The translations under genes and the position numbers were made by a program. The notes below the pieces were generated by a model. It searched no databases. It saw only the letters and a list, made by a program, of their open reading frames with translations, and was not told where the DNA came from. 64,000 nt of DNA from NCBI GenBank assembly GCA_026874595.1, contig CM049306.1, forward strand, positions 80,998,142 to 81,062,141, in the 5' to 3' direction. Source of the stretch: Sipunculus nudus (Eukaryota > Annelida > Sipuncula > Golfingiida > Sipunculidae). This document shows, piece by piece, positions 12,203-24,100 of the stretch (the first letter of the stretch is position 1; each line of letters begins with the position of its first letter).

Positions 12203-12371
12203 TATTATAGTATTAAAAGTACACTCTCCTAGAGTTGACGGAGGACAGATCGACTCCCGGAAGCGCGGATCAGCTGTCTGATTTGTTTACATTCGCCAAG
12301 AAACCGTACGCATATTTACGGTAATATTTTACCGCTTTTGCTTATGAGCGCCATCTGGTGGGAGACGAAGT

Positions 12372-12410
12372 ATTAAGCCTAAGAAGGACACCAAAGATAT
12401 GAGGCAAGAG
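12372..12410 (+). repeat. 39-bp inverted copy of THAP exon 2
   Basis: From ATTAAGCCTAAGAAGG to GAGGCAAGAG these 39 bases equal the coding strand of THAP exon 2 (complement of 11309-11347) with no mismatch. The copy lies about 170 bases upstream of the gene's ATG in opposite orientation. Confidence 0.85.
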
Positions 12411-12669
12411 TGACTAATTGGATTCATATTCACAGAAATATACAAAACTGGGTAATTACATGACATAAAAACACAGCCTATGATCTTCCCCACCAAACGC
12501 AATAAAAAAAGTGTTTGTGCACGGCGGGGGGAGCTGTTTAAAGGCACAAAGAAAAATGAACGCATGAGTAATGTCCACTCTTTGAAAAGTCTGAATTTTC
12601 CGGGGGGGATGAATATTCGAGTGTTCTTTGCAAAAACACAGATTACCAAAGTATCTTACTTTTTTTTTG

Positions 12670-12860
12670 CAACGCGAAGAAGCAGTTTCATATATTTTTC
12701 AGAGATTTTCGGGAATGGGCCAAAAAAGAAATAATTAGATTTTGGTGTTGATCAAGCATCTTCTAAGGATTCTGGAGCCCCATAAAGGAATATTCACAAA
12801 TAACGGTCACTTATGCACGAATGAAACTGGGAATATATACAAAAAATAGTGAATGTACAG
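12670..12860 (-). repeat. Interspersed repeat, copy A (inverted relative to copies B and C)
   Basis: Bases 12688-12800 match 17200-17312 exactly in reverse complement (113 bases). The family continues to about 12855, where TATGCACGAAT and TAGTGAATG align with the diverged third copy near 19020-19065. No coding capacity is seen. Confidence 0.8.
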
Positions 12861-13709
12861 AAGGTCCGGCCTAATCAGTTTGGCCCGGCCACCTGTTCAG
12901 GTAACGCTCGAGCCCACAGCACCTCGGAGTGACGGTGTCCAGTGGGTTCGCAAATCGTTTTTGACACTTGTGCTCCCATGGCGGAGGCATGTTTCAAATT
13001 GGATGCACATTTTTTTTGTTATATTTGTTAACAGAGCGGTTGCTATCAAGGTGCTTTATAGTGAGAAAGATTTTCTGACCAAAAATGATTGTCAATTAAT
13101 GACTCAGATCTTTATGTTCATGCGGGGTACACATACGATGTATTGAAAGATGTATGTACGAAGTGTTCTACATCACTCAAACAAAAATAACTGATTTTCT
13201 GGGATAAACTGTAACATAATCAAAGTTATATTAAACTTGAGAGCTGCTCGTATGATTAATTAAAATGTATGCATTAATGTTATCAGCAAAGTAAGACATG
13301 CCCACCAGTATATGCAGCTTATTTCCACATCGGTTATGATACACTTGCTGGTAGACACAATAACCTACATGATAATTATATTGATTTTTTTACCTTAATA
13401 ACATATTTTTTAATGAGCTTCATTCGTTTGAAAGGATTAAGTGCACACACAAATACTTTAACTGACAAGTATATTTGCCAATATGGTCATTAAACAAAGC
13501 TTCATTTGGTTGCAATGAGTAAACTCTCGTTTGGATTGCGTCTCCGTAAATTGCATTTTTATTTTTTTTAAATTGCTGATACAACGGTTATTACTCAATT
13601 GCTGTTGCAGAAACACCTATAGAAATCTGCTTACTCTGGACCCATTGAAAAGACTATACTTGCCAATTTACTCGAGTGTCTTAAAATCCCATGTTCTTCT
13701 TGATATATA
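12861..13709. other. Intergenic, no gene recognised
   Basis: The frame at 12853-13146 has no domain or splice support. The sequence is otherwise AT-rich and without element ends that I can define. Confidence 0.4.
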
Positions 13710-13722
13710 CTCTCTCTCTCTC

Positions 13723-13789
<67 letters not shown>
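13710..13789. repeat. (CT)n(TA)n compound microsatellite
   Basis: A CT tract of about 43 bases with one interruption passes directly into a TA tract of about 36 bases. Confidence 0.95.
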
Positions 13790-13791
<2 letters not shown>

Positions 13792-15153
13792 TTCTTCACT
13801 ATTTTAACATATACCTTAACTTTGGTGTTGATGATCATAAGATCCCGGTGATGCCAAGGAGAAGCAAGCTCACAAAAATTAAACCCAAGGACACTCAGAG
13901 AATGGTGGGGGGGGGGGTATAATTATTGATAAAGAATAAATAGTTTATTACAAATAATAAAGGATTAATACTTAATTAGTTGAAATAATCACTTTGTGCT
14001 GCTTACATTTTTTGGCTACGTCAAACTAATATTTTTTTTGTAAAAAGTAATATTTGAAGGAAGGGTGGAAAAGCGAAAAAAATGCAAAGCGAAATAAACC
14101 ATCGGTTTTATACACAACAGGCCTACTGCACAATCGGTTTGGGAAGTGTATCAGCCTAAAGGATGACTGGCTGTTTCGATACCAATGCCTGTTTTGGCTA
14201 AACGTCATGTCCGTTTCCGTCCAGCATTCTGTCCGTTTCGGTCCCGTCAGAAAATTATAGCAGCACTATGCATGTTTCACGGAAAGAAGTTAATTGCTGC
14301 CTCTATATAGATGAAGTAAATGATACCTTCCTTACTTTGAAAAAACAATCTTTTTGAGATATACCCGCTTTGCCATAAAATGAAAAAAAAAATCACCGTA
14401 GAAACAATTAAGACGTTTGATCTATGTATTGTGAAACTGTTTTGATGTGATCTTCATTTTTCATTTATTTTGTATATTGTGTACCAAACTTCCATTAGTT
14501 GTGAGTGCTCAATTATGTTTATTCATGCTGTCATCAACCGTGACTCAGTGGTTCTTTCCATACATGTTTGCCATGATTATCGGTATTAAATGAAAATTAA
14601 TTTAAATAGCATCAACACTCATAACATATTAAACACCTGTTTGCGTGGACTAAAATAAAATTGAAACGACTTTAAAATTTATAATTAACCGTGATGAAGG
14701 TAGTTGAATTTTTGCCCGGGACGATGCACTGAAAAAAGCGAGCATATGGACAGTCTGTTTATATATATATATGCAAATGAAAGGTTTACAGATATAAAAT
14801 ATAAACAGATTATCCTGTAAAATAAACGTAAGGCAGATAGTCTATTGACAATCATTGTCTTCCCATGAGGATTGAATACATTGGCTCACTGTAGCAATGA
14901 AGATTCGGGTGGGGACACTTTATATCCGTTTACGCGCTTTAGTAGAATTTGTGTATGATTTTACGTGATCAGAAAGAGCTTCTTTAAAGTGGATTCTTTA
15001 ATATATTTTTTTATATCGTGGCCTTATCGATTTATGTGTGCATGAGTCGCAGTGTGGTACAAGAAAAGAACGTAGAGAACACACCAGAATGCGGTTGGAC
15101 AAGGGATCCACTCTCATTGACTGTTACAAAAAAAAAACACTGAAGGTAATTTG
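13790..15153. other. Intergenic, no gene recognised
   Basis: AT-rich sequence with a G run near 13906-13917 and a short (TA)n at about 14759-14771. No exon, RNA gene or inverted-repeat element can be supported. Confidence 0.4.
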
Positions 15154-16155
15154 TTAGGCCTGCGTCACATCCAAAAGGGAGCCCGTCTGACTTCACTGCG
15201 AGCTGAAAAGGGCATTTCGGCAGGAATACGGCCGGTGTTTGCTCGATCACTGCCGACTTCGCCGCGATTTTTGGGGGTCGGCCGACGATCGCATGGCACC
15301 GAAACCTGTTCTTAAAACAGCAATTTTCCGATAGCGATTTTTGAGTTCGCAAAATTCGCAAACAGGTCACCCGTAGATCGCTCGGGCAACGGCCAACATA
15401 CGATCGATGTTCGGGCAGCATTCCAACGATTTTTGCTTTAAAAATCGGGCGGAGGTCGACAAAGCTGCGCGGCCTCCGCAGGGGCTCCCTATAGTCGAAC
15501 GACCCCCTCCCGTAACCCACCCGACTTGTAAAAAGTCGAACGTGCTGTGAACATGCTCCGTGCTGGTGTCGGGCCGCCGTCGCGCGATTACTTCGGCTCC
15601 CGGCCGAGCTCCTCCTGTCAACTTAGCTTCCAGTTCATGCTCCGATGAAACTTACTCAGGCTCTCGAGCCACCTTCTTCCTAGAAACTGGTTTCGTTGCT
15701 CCCTTGGTATTTTTTGGCGGCATGTTAGCCTGCCCCTATTACTTAGTAGCTGTGCAGTGCTCTTCAGACTTCAGACACATGATGTGACAAACCTTTTCAT
15801 GCCATATATATAAACTCGAGGCGCGGACGTCGGACGACGTCAGGCAGGACGTCGGGCGGAGCCGGCTAGGGCGTTGCCCGGGTTTCTGGCGGGCATCGAC
15901 AGACCAAATGACCACCGACCGCAACTCGGACGGCGCCTGCCATTATGCCGGGCGCTCCGCCCGACTACCGACGGCCGCCAGGCGATTTTTTATCACCATT
16001 TTTCAATGGGCACCGCCCGATCCCCGTCCGATATGTGACAGGTTAGATTTTTATGTGTAAAATACGCTCCACTTCCTGGCGGGCTTGGAATTCGGTGACT
16101 GTCTGGCGATCCACAAATTCGGCAGGAGGCCGTTGGATATGTGACGCAGGCTTTA
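15154..16155 (-). mobile_element. GC-rich ~1-kb Harbinger-like element, TTA target duplication
   Basis: The ends are GGCCTGCGTCACATCC (15157 on) and GGATATGTGACGCAGGCT (ending 16152), flanked by TTA at 15154-15156 and 16153-16155. The interior is far more GC-rich than the surrounding DNA. On the minus strand an ATG at 15723 opens a basic peptide beginning MPPKNTKGATKPVSRKKVAR that hits a stop after 25 codons. A second minus-strand frame (15367-15621, TGGARPGAEVIARRRPD) may be the remnant of its continuation. This suggests a decayed transposon protein, but no DDE motif is visible. The family is inferred from TIR and target duplication only. Confidence 0.65.
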
Positions 16156-16379
16156 CAGAAAAGGCATGAACTAGCTGGTGCGTCCGTTTGAATTCTGCTT
16201 AAATGAATTATACATGATAAAAATGTTGGAATGTTGACGGTTCCGTGATGTTTTTTCTCCAATTTTAGCGGCTGAGTGGGGTCCCCTTCTTTGGGTGGGG
16301 AACCCGATAGTCCCGGGAATGCCTGTACGAGTATTTCAACGAACCTTGACGTCATATTTTCTGACACTGGCTTCGGAAG

Positions 16380-16470
16380 TCTGGGGGTAGAGAACAGGGC
16401 TCAAAGCAAGGCGATGGTAAGTTCGAATCTCAGCCGAGGCGATATGGTTTTTCACGGTCGGTCAACACCC
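16380..16470 (+). mobile_element. Possible tRNA-derived SINE fragment
   Basis: A B-box-like GTTCGAATC (within TAAGTTCGAATCTCAGCCGA) is followed by GAGGCGATATGGTTTTTCAC. An A box is not clear upstream, and neither a poly-A tail nor a target duplication is defined. Low-confidence call. Confidence 0.25.
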
Positions 16471-17027
16471 AGGGTCAGCGCTCTGCAGGCTAAGACACAA
16501 ACGAGGGAGACACAAACGAGTGCGTCTTTCCGGGGTTCCTCGGAGTAATGTTGTCCGCAATGTCCCGCACGAGCCACAGAGGTGGTTCGAGCCTCGTTGG
16601 CGCCATGATTATAGCATAATAGATTATAGTCCGAAACCGGAATCTAATTATGTACGTTGTAAAGCTGGCATTAAAAAAATGAGGCGCTTACCTCCACCAA
16701 CAAATATAAAAAAAAAAATTCGGGCACCTTTACCCTGCATATCCTTTGTCTCTTTTGAACAGCCGGAGATTCCAATACAGGCACAGTATGCTGTTCAGAT
16801 ATGACAGAAGAGATAACAAAATAAGGATGGGAAATTTTACAAGAGCTGGTTGCTTAACCCAAGTACAAGGGATAACTCAGCTCTCTATGTACTTAATGCT
16901 CAATAGTTTATATTGATTTATTTTTACTTTATTGTCATCATAGGAATAAAAAGAAATAGAAAGATGGAGCGACCCGAACAGACACCACCACACGAACAAG
17001 CACATATATATATAGATAAAAGTATGA

Positions 17028-17030
<3 letters not shown>

Positions 17031-17086
<56 letters not shown>
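17031..17086. repeat. (TA)n microsatellite
   Basis: Uninterrupted TA dinucleotides for about 56 bases. Frames across it that read YIYIYI are artefacts. Confidence 0.95.
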
Positions 17087-17088
<2 letters not shown>

Positions 17089-17159
17089 AAGCGGTAAAAA
17101 CGGTAAAAACAGATTTAACACTAAAAAATTGAACTGCAAATGCAGGGGTACATGCACAT

Positions 17160-17390
17160 TATAGATAACCTGGGTAATTCCTTCATTCATACTTTTCTTT
17201 TTGTGAATATTCCTTTATGGGGCTCCAGAATCCTTAGAAGATGCTTGATCAACACCAAAATCTAATTATTTCTTTTTTGGCCCATTCCCGAAAATCTCTG
17301 AAAAATATATGAGATTCTGTTCATGATTGCGCGAGTTATGTAATGAACAACACACAAGCACACACACGAATGGGAATGAACGCATATACC
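17160..17390 (+). repeat. Interspersed repeat, copy B
   Basis: Contains the 113 bases (17200-17312) that are an exact reverse complement of 12688-12800. It continues through GAGTTATGTAATGAACAACA and a CA-rich segment that aligns in reverse complement with copy C near 18810-18900. It ends against a poly-C tract at about 17389-17402. Confidence 0.8.
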
Positions 17391-18051
17391 CCCCCCCCCC
17401 CCGCGTGGGCAGAAGTCAGATTCTACAATGATTCCTGTCTTCACATAATTATTTGTATTTCTTATTTTATTAATGAATTTCAGTACTAAGTAGGTAAATT
17501 AATTTTAAAATCCACACAACCAGAAACTCTTTTTTTTTGCACAGCACTAGCTCTTAAACGACCAACATAACTACCGATTCATACATGTGAAATATATTAC
17601 ACTATTGTCAGATCTCTTCAATAGATTAACATTACAACGTCAGTGTTACAATTTTAGATTGAAATACGTTTGACAAAATAAGCAGGGAGACGTGCCGATA
17701 GAGGGCACTGAAGATGATCATCCGGAAAAAAAAACTATTTGCATTTTTTCAGAAGGCCCCAAGTGACAATATTGACACATGTTTGGTATACACATTAATG
17801 TCACATTCAACTCGCTGAATTGTCATCATAACAGTAATTTGTAAATATACTACAACTAATGTATGGCACCTTTATAATGATTATTTGTATTAAAAAACTA
17901 AATCAATTAACAAATACATGCGTGTCAGCTATAATTAGATTCTTTATATTTCATAGATATGTTTATGTTTCGAAAGCGTTTGTATTCCCAAGCATTTGAG
18001 TGCACAACTAACTTCTTGAAAACAGAGACCAAGAAAACCTTATTTCTGCAA

Positions 18052-18120
18052 ATGCCTTGCATTAAAATGATGCTGGTTCCTACGACGCTGATTCTATCTG
18101 CCGTCTTAAAGGTGCAAGGG
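18052..18120 (+). CDS. Receptor exon 1: start and signal peptide
   Basis: ATG at 18052 opens 23 codons with a hydrophobic core ([14 protein letters not shown]), a good signal peptide, and ends at GGG/GTAAGT in phase 0. An upstream in-frame ATG at 17959 would add 31 mostly polar residues ahead of the signal, so the later start is preferred; M6 or M7 are also possible. Confidence 0.65.
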
Positions 18121-21100
18121 GTAAGTCATTCTAATGGACAGAAGGTGCATACATTGAGTGTGGGACAGATGTACAGTACTTATGTGCCTCAAGAAGAGGA
18201 GTACCCGTTATCTGTCAAGTCACGTTCATTATTACGACATTTTATTATCCCAGTTTATTTTATTCAACCCTCCAGACGGGCCGCATCGATAATTTTTATT
18301 CAAAAGAGATTGCTGTATATAAATGTCATATTCGGTAATTTATAATATTTCTTTATTTGATTTAAATGTCGCAAAAAAAGCGTCTCAATATACAAATACA
18401 CAGACACATGCAAGACGGTATGAAGGCACTGACCTTTTGACATTTCTTACTGAAGGTGGAGCCGGATGATCTCCGACTAGTGGAAGTAGAAGAGAGGACA
18501 TACGGCGTACAGGTTCTAGAAAACATGACGACAAACTACGTTTGTAGCGGTCACGTGAACGTGCTGCAGCCAGACACGAGAGTCAAGTGTACCACATCAG
18601 ACCAAGAAGGTCACAGCAGTGGACCACCGGAACACGAGTTTACAGGTAAATATAATATATCATTTATTGTCATATCGTAATGTACTTTTCAATACTTTCA
18701 CAGGGAACATCAGATTTGATCTGTGGCTGAGCGGGATGCCCATGTTCATGAGATATAAGACCCCTTGTGCTTCTCAGAAACATGCCACTCAGATCTTCTT
18801 CATCGATTACAAAACATGCGTTCATTCCCATGCGTGTGTTTTTGTGTGTGTGGGTGTTCACAACATAACTCATGTTATCTTGAACGGAATCTCATGTAAC
18901 TTTCAGGACATGTCGGAATTGGGCCAATGGAGAATCGATTAGATAAAATTGGTGTGAATTCGGCATATGATCTGCATCCGGGGATGTCATTAAGGAAATT
19001 CTCACAAATGTACAGTCATATATGCACGAATATACCCTGATATATAAGCCAAATATGTGAATGGCGGAGGTTTGGATTCTTTAAAATGCATATATTTAGT
19101 TAACATAACGTCAGTAAAATGAAGGTGATGCGCCACTGATCTTTGTGACGTCATTATTGTCTCACAAACACCACACGAAGCCATAGACACGTAAAGTGTT
19201 CCATGAAGGAATGTACCGCTAGCAGGCCATCGGTCCATAAGAATGAATTACACAAAAGAGCCGCAAAGTGAATACTTTTTACATGATAAATTACTACATT
19301 CCACAACATAAGCGGAATATTTGTATATCTACTTTAGGCCAAAAGGCATTATTAAAGAAAATTCTTAAAATAATAATCGAGAAAAAAAAAACATGCGGAC
19401 AAGAGTTTTGGGACGGATAAAATATATGTATACTTTCATCCAGAATTATCTATGTACGTAAAGGTACACTAAAATAAAAAAGATATGACCTAAAAAACTA
19501 CTGGCCCCCTTTAACATACATATAGCTTGACACCATGGAATTGCTTTTTCCTAGAAATGTTGTCTGCTGTTCCATGACACATACCTACCTGCACCTAGCA
19601 GAAACTGGTAGGTCAATCTGAATATTTCTTTGATGGACTAGGTTCATGAAGAAATAGATGTTACTGAAATTTTTATGTGACTTGGCAGGAGATGTAATCA
19701 AATGTAATAAATTTGTTGCAAATTTTAATGTAGTTTTGAAAATTTAATATCTAGGTCATAATATTAATAGTAAATGGCTAAACTTCCAGCAGTATTACAT
19801 TCAGCCGGCACTGCCAGCAGTTTAGCCATTTAATAATATATTATAACAGTCTCTTTGACTTTTAATGATACTTATAAAATGCACATCTCTGTCAAAGTAC
19901 GTCTGAAAAATGGAAAAAGTTATAGTTACGTCCTAAGAATTTTATGAGAATTTTTTATGACATACTACATTTCATATGACATTTTTAAAATGTTATCTTA
20001 TGCAATAGAAAAAAAATTAAAATCTTCCGACGATTTATAAAGTTATAACCATACAATTTACTATCTTTTGTCTTTAAATTATTGTTATTATTATTTTTTT
20101 ATAAATCAATTTTAAGAACATTCTCGTAATTGTACATATATATTGCTTTTATCCACAAACGTCTTCTCCACTTAAATTGAGAAACCTGATTAAATGTTTT
20201 TGTATTTATTTAACGTCAATACATTGATGTAGCACTGATAGTCAGATGTAAATAAAAGTTTTCATGAATTTTTTTATATTTACACCGTTTACACTTGTTT
20301 TAGTCTTAGCCGGGCACCTATCTCATTAATTTTATACCTAAAATGCTCAGACCCGCATCAAACATGTATATGGGTCTCGGAACAATTAAAGTTGCAATTT
20401 AGAGGGTTCAAAATTTAATTATGTACTCCTATAATAAGTGAATCACTGTGTGTGGAAGAATTGCAACGTGGGTATCAGGCATCAATAAAACATTTACAAC
20501 TGAGAAATAAAGTCATTCTTATTATTTTGTAAGTAAACATATGCATTTAGCTAGTGAGTGATAATTACATTCTTAAATTTTTTAACTGATAATCAGCTGT
20601 TTTATAAAGAGTAAGAGAGGGTTAAAGATTTAAAATTCTCATGGTTTACATGGATTTGCACGTGGATGTAAGAATACAAGTATTGTAATACCTGTCGGGC
20701 ATCAATGAAATTCCATAGTAAATACCATATATAGTATGAGACAGAGCTAGTTTTTCTTTTACTGGACTCTAGTTGGACTCGACCTGAATTCTCGAGTCCT
20801 TGCTTCCGCGTCCGAGAACACGTCCGAGTCCAGGAACCTCGAGTCCAAATCCGGGTCCCTCAAAAGTGGTCTCGAGTCTTTCATCAATGGAATATGTGTT
20901 TGAACCTGGATTTTTTGGCCGATTTCATACCCATGTTTGAAAATACGTTCGCATGAGTTATAAACATTTTTTTTAATCATCCGGGGTTTTAATTATATAC
21001 CGCACGGGCTTAAGCCGATTCAAGCCACATACGCTTATACATGTACGCACTCATTGACTCTTTACCCTTATTTCTCCGAAATGAATAGACGCAAATATGG

Positions 21101-24100
21101 GTTTCGAGCTGATTTAAAACTTATATGCGATAATTAGTTTTACTTTTACCTACGGGCCTGGCTTTTAAGTATTAAAATGTAATTTAATGTTTCACTACCT
21201 CTCCACAGACTGTCCAATAAACTGGCATCGGTTTGGAAGCTTGTGTTTCCGATACATGCCCGGTCCATACATCAGAGCCGACGCCCTCATGAAATGTCAA
21301 GAATTTGGTGGTGACCTGGCAAGAATCCCGGACGAACGAACTAACAAATTCATCGTCACGATCATCAAGGGCCATGTATGGATTTTGGCAAACTGTCTCG
21401 AAAGAAACGATCGCCAATTTGAAAATGGGCGTAATGAGCTAGTAAGTATTTTTTTTTTCTCAATGACATTGCAGGGTCTATCGTGCTTTGAAACAATTCT
21501 TATACAGTATATTTGGACGGACTATATCACTTTACTCTTCACTACATGTATAGCTACACGCCGGTAAATTTAGAAGCCTAATCGGGGCTTAGATTTCAAT
21601 ACCAACAAATCCTAAACAGCACAGTCTTATTGGGAGTCCGATTCTGTGCAGTATGTCAAAGTAGCAGTTTGATGAAAGGGAGATATACTGATTCTTTATC
21701 ATAAGAAATGATTGGTATTTCTTTCATATTGGAAATGGGCAGCCATATGGACTAAAATCCGTGTATGACGGGACTTATTGTGGTACACCCAAAGGGCCGT
21801 CCATCCGTCCGTTAACTTTAAGTGTCGCCGCGATAAATTACTGATACTTGGATGATTTTCACAAAACTCATCATAACTGTTTAATACCAGAGTTCGATTA
21901 AAATTCACGCATATTAAATACGGTTTCAGTTCACCAAGCTTCTTTGTGGTGTCGCCGGGAAAACTGACCAGGGACATAATGCATTTTGAATATCAAAAGA
22001 AATATTAATTAATACAATATATAACCTAATTTCAATTACTCGCAAAATCAATAATATTTTATGAGGTCAGTGTTCACCAGACTTCGGTGGGGTTATCATA
22101 GGTAACCAAACACCTGATGGATTTACTTGAAACTCATAACAAAAAATAAGTAAAAGAGTTTCTAACCTTGATTACACTCTGGGCTCAATTCATCCATATC
22201 TTATGAGGTAAAATGTCACAAGACGTGCGATCTGCGTTTTATGCGTATCTTATTATACAAGGTTCACGGTATTTTCTTTAATTAATAGACGTCAAAAATC
22301 CGAATAGACCTCTATAAATATAAACAGCAAAAGAAACAAATAGTTGTTTCAAAAGAACGGGTTTTTGCCAGCTTAGCCTTACCTTGTGCTGTCGGGACGT
22401 AGTTTAAACTATTGCTTTCTATGCGCAAAACTTAAGATAATAAAGCAATACCTGGTTCCACGTTATAGAACCAAACAAACTAGTGGCTTCAAAGAGGGCA
22501 TTCAGAAAGACCAGTACACATTTATATGCACTTCAGAAAACAGAAACGGAAAGGACTGCAGTTTAAATAAAGATTACATTCAATATGTGGGAAAATAAAG
22601 CGACTAAAAAAGCCCGTCTATTAGAGATCTTGAAAGAAAAATGGCAAATTGTACATTCTAAAAACGGACCGATAGGGCTTACTTCTCCGAAGGTCGTGGA
22701 GCTATTCATACATCGAAAGTATAATGCAAAGTCCGTCCTAAACCGATTACGCAAGGGTTACTCTGTAATCCTTTAATAACTCTTTCCAGTTGACAACTGT
22801 CGTTATATAACAGACTAGCTGGTTGGGGAGATGTATTAACTGAGAAGAGGAATGTTGGCTCTTTTTTATTTTATTCTAAAATTTAGAAGAAAATGTAAAT
22901 TTTCAGTGGGTTACTGTCTCAATAAGATATGTACAAACATTTTTTTACATTTATTTTGAGGTGCTTTGCTCTTGGCAAGAAATTCATACACCGGTATGTT
23001 TACCTTGATACGGAGCCCGGGAGACGACATGGTGAAAAATATTTATTAATTCGTGCGCACGAATTACTAATCCGTGCACACGAATTACTAATCCGTGCGC
23101 ACGAATTACTAATTCGTGGCCACGAATTACTAATCCGTGCGCACGAATTACTAGGTGAGAAAAATATATTTCCAAGGTGGAAAAAATATTTATTAATTCG
23201 TGCGCACGAATTACTAATCCGTGCGCACGAAATACTAATTCGTGGTCACGAATTACTAATTCGTGCGCACGAATTACTAATCCGTGGCAACGAATTACTA
23301 ATCCGTGGCAACGAATTAGTGACCAATGAGAACAGCTCTCTTATGTTGCTGGCTCAATGCTCATTGGCTATTAATTCGTGCGCACGAATCACTAGCCAAT
23401 GAGAAGCAAGCACACATCGACTCTGTCTAGGCACAGGCTGGCATTTTTAGCGGGCACACACGGTTGTCAAAATGCCCAGCGCCTTCCGACAATTCCATGA
23501 CTTCCTACCTTGGAAAATTTGGAACTCTGTATATTGAAAATAGAAAGGGCTTTAAGCGATTCTTTAAGAATATAAATATAAAACTCACAGACCCAGTTGC
23601 CGTGCATGGTGGAAAATTTCTAAGTAAGGCTTTCTCTGGTAAAACAAAACAACAACAAACCTAATAATCGTTGGGGCATAACGGGCACATTATTATAGAC
23701 AAAGCGGATCAGGCTGAAATTTTTAACAGTTATTTTGCTTCACAAAGTAACTACAGTTACAGTTCTCAACCGCCATTGACGATGATGCTAAATTGCAAAT
23801 AACACATAAATAGGTGAAATGAACTTCACAGAACTTCTCATGTCATATTTGGAATTCGCTTTCCTGACAGGAACACATAAACATAGTATGTTTGAAAGCA
23901 AATAAGCTTTTGGAAATTTTGAAAAAATTATAAATTCCATTTCTCTATGAAAGTTTTAGATCGTATGTACAAATCATTAATACGTTTAGTACTGGAGTGT
24001 GGTGCTTTAATATTTAACAATTGTTCTGTCAGACAGTCATACCAGCTGGAGAGTATACAACGGAAAGCATGTTTAACATGTATTGGAGCGCTCTCGACTT

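Noticed and set aside
13531-13851. Frame with Ser-Leu and Tyr-Ile runs
   Set aside because: Translation of the CT/TA compound microsatellite.
15032-15520. Minus-strand frame of 162 codons
   Set aside because: It lies in the GC-rich Harbinger-like element and crosses its border. There is no domain, and long chance frames are expected in GC-rich DNA.
18619-18942. Frame of 107 codons overlapping receptor exon 2 in another frame
   Set aside because: Shadow frame running into an interspersed repeat copy.
22386-22776. Two frames of 63-70 codons ([18 protein letters not shown] and neighbours) in receptor intron 3
   Set aside because: They look mildly protein-like, but there is no splice phase fitting the gene, no domain and no element boundary. 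Left uncalled.
22929-23402. Frame of 157 codons with repeated LIRAHEL
   Set aside because: It is the translation of palindromic 21-bp repeats in a transposable element. The opposite strand gives a similar peptide, as expected from self-complementary DNA.
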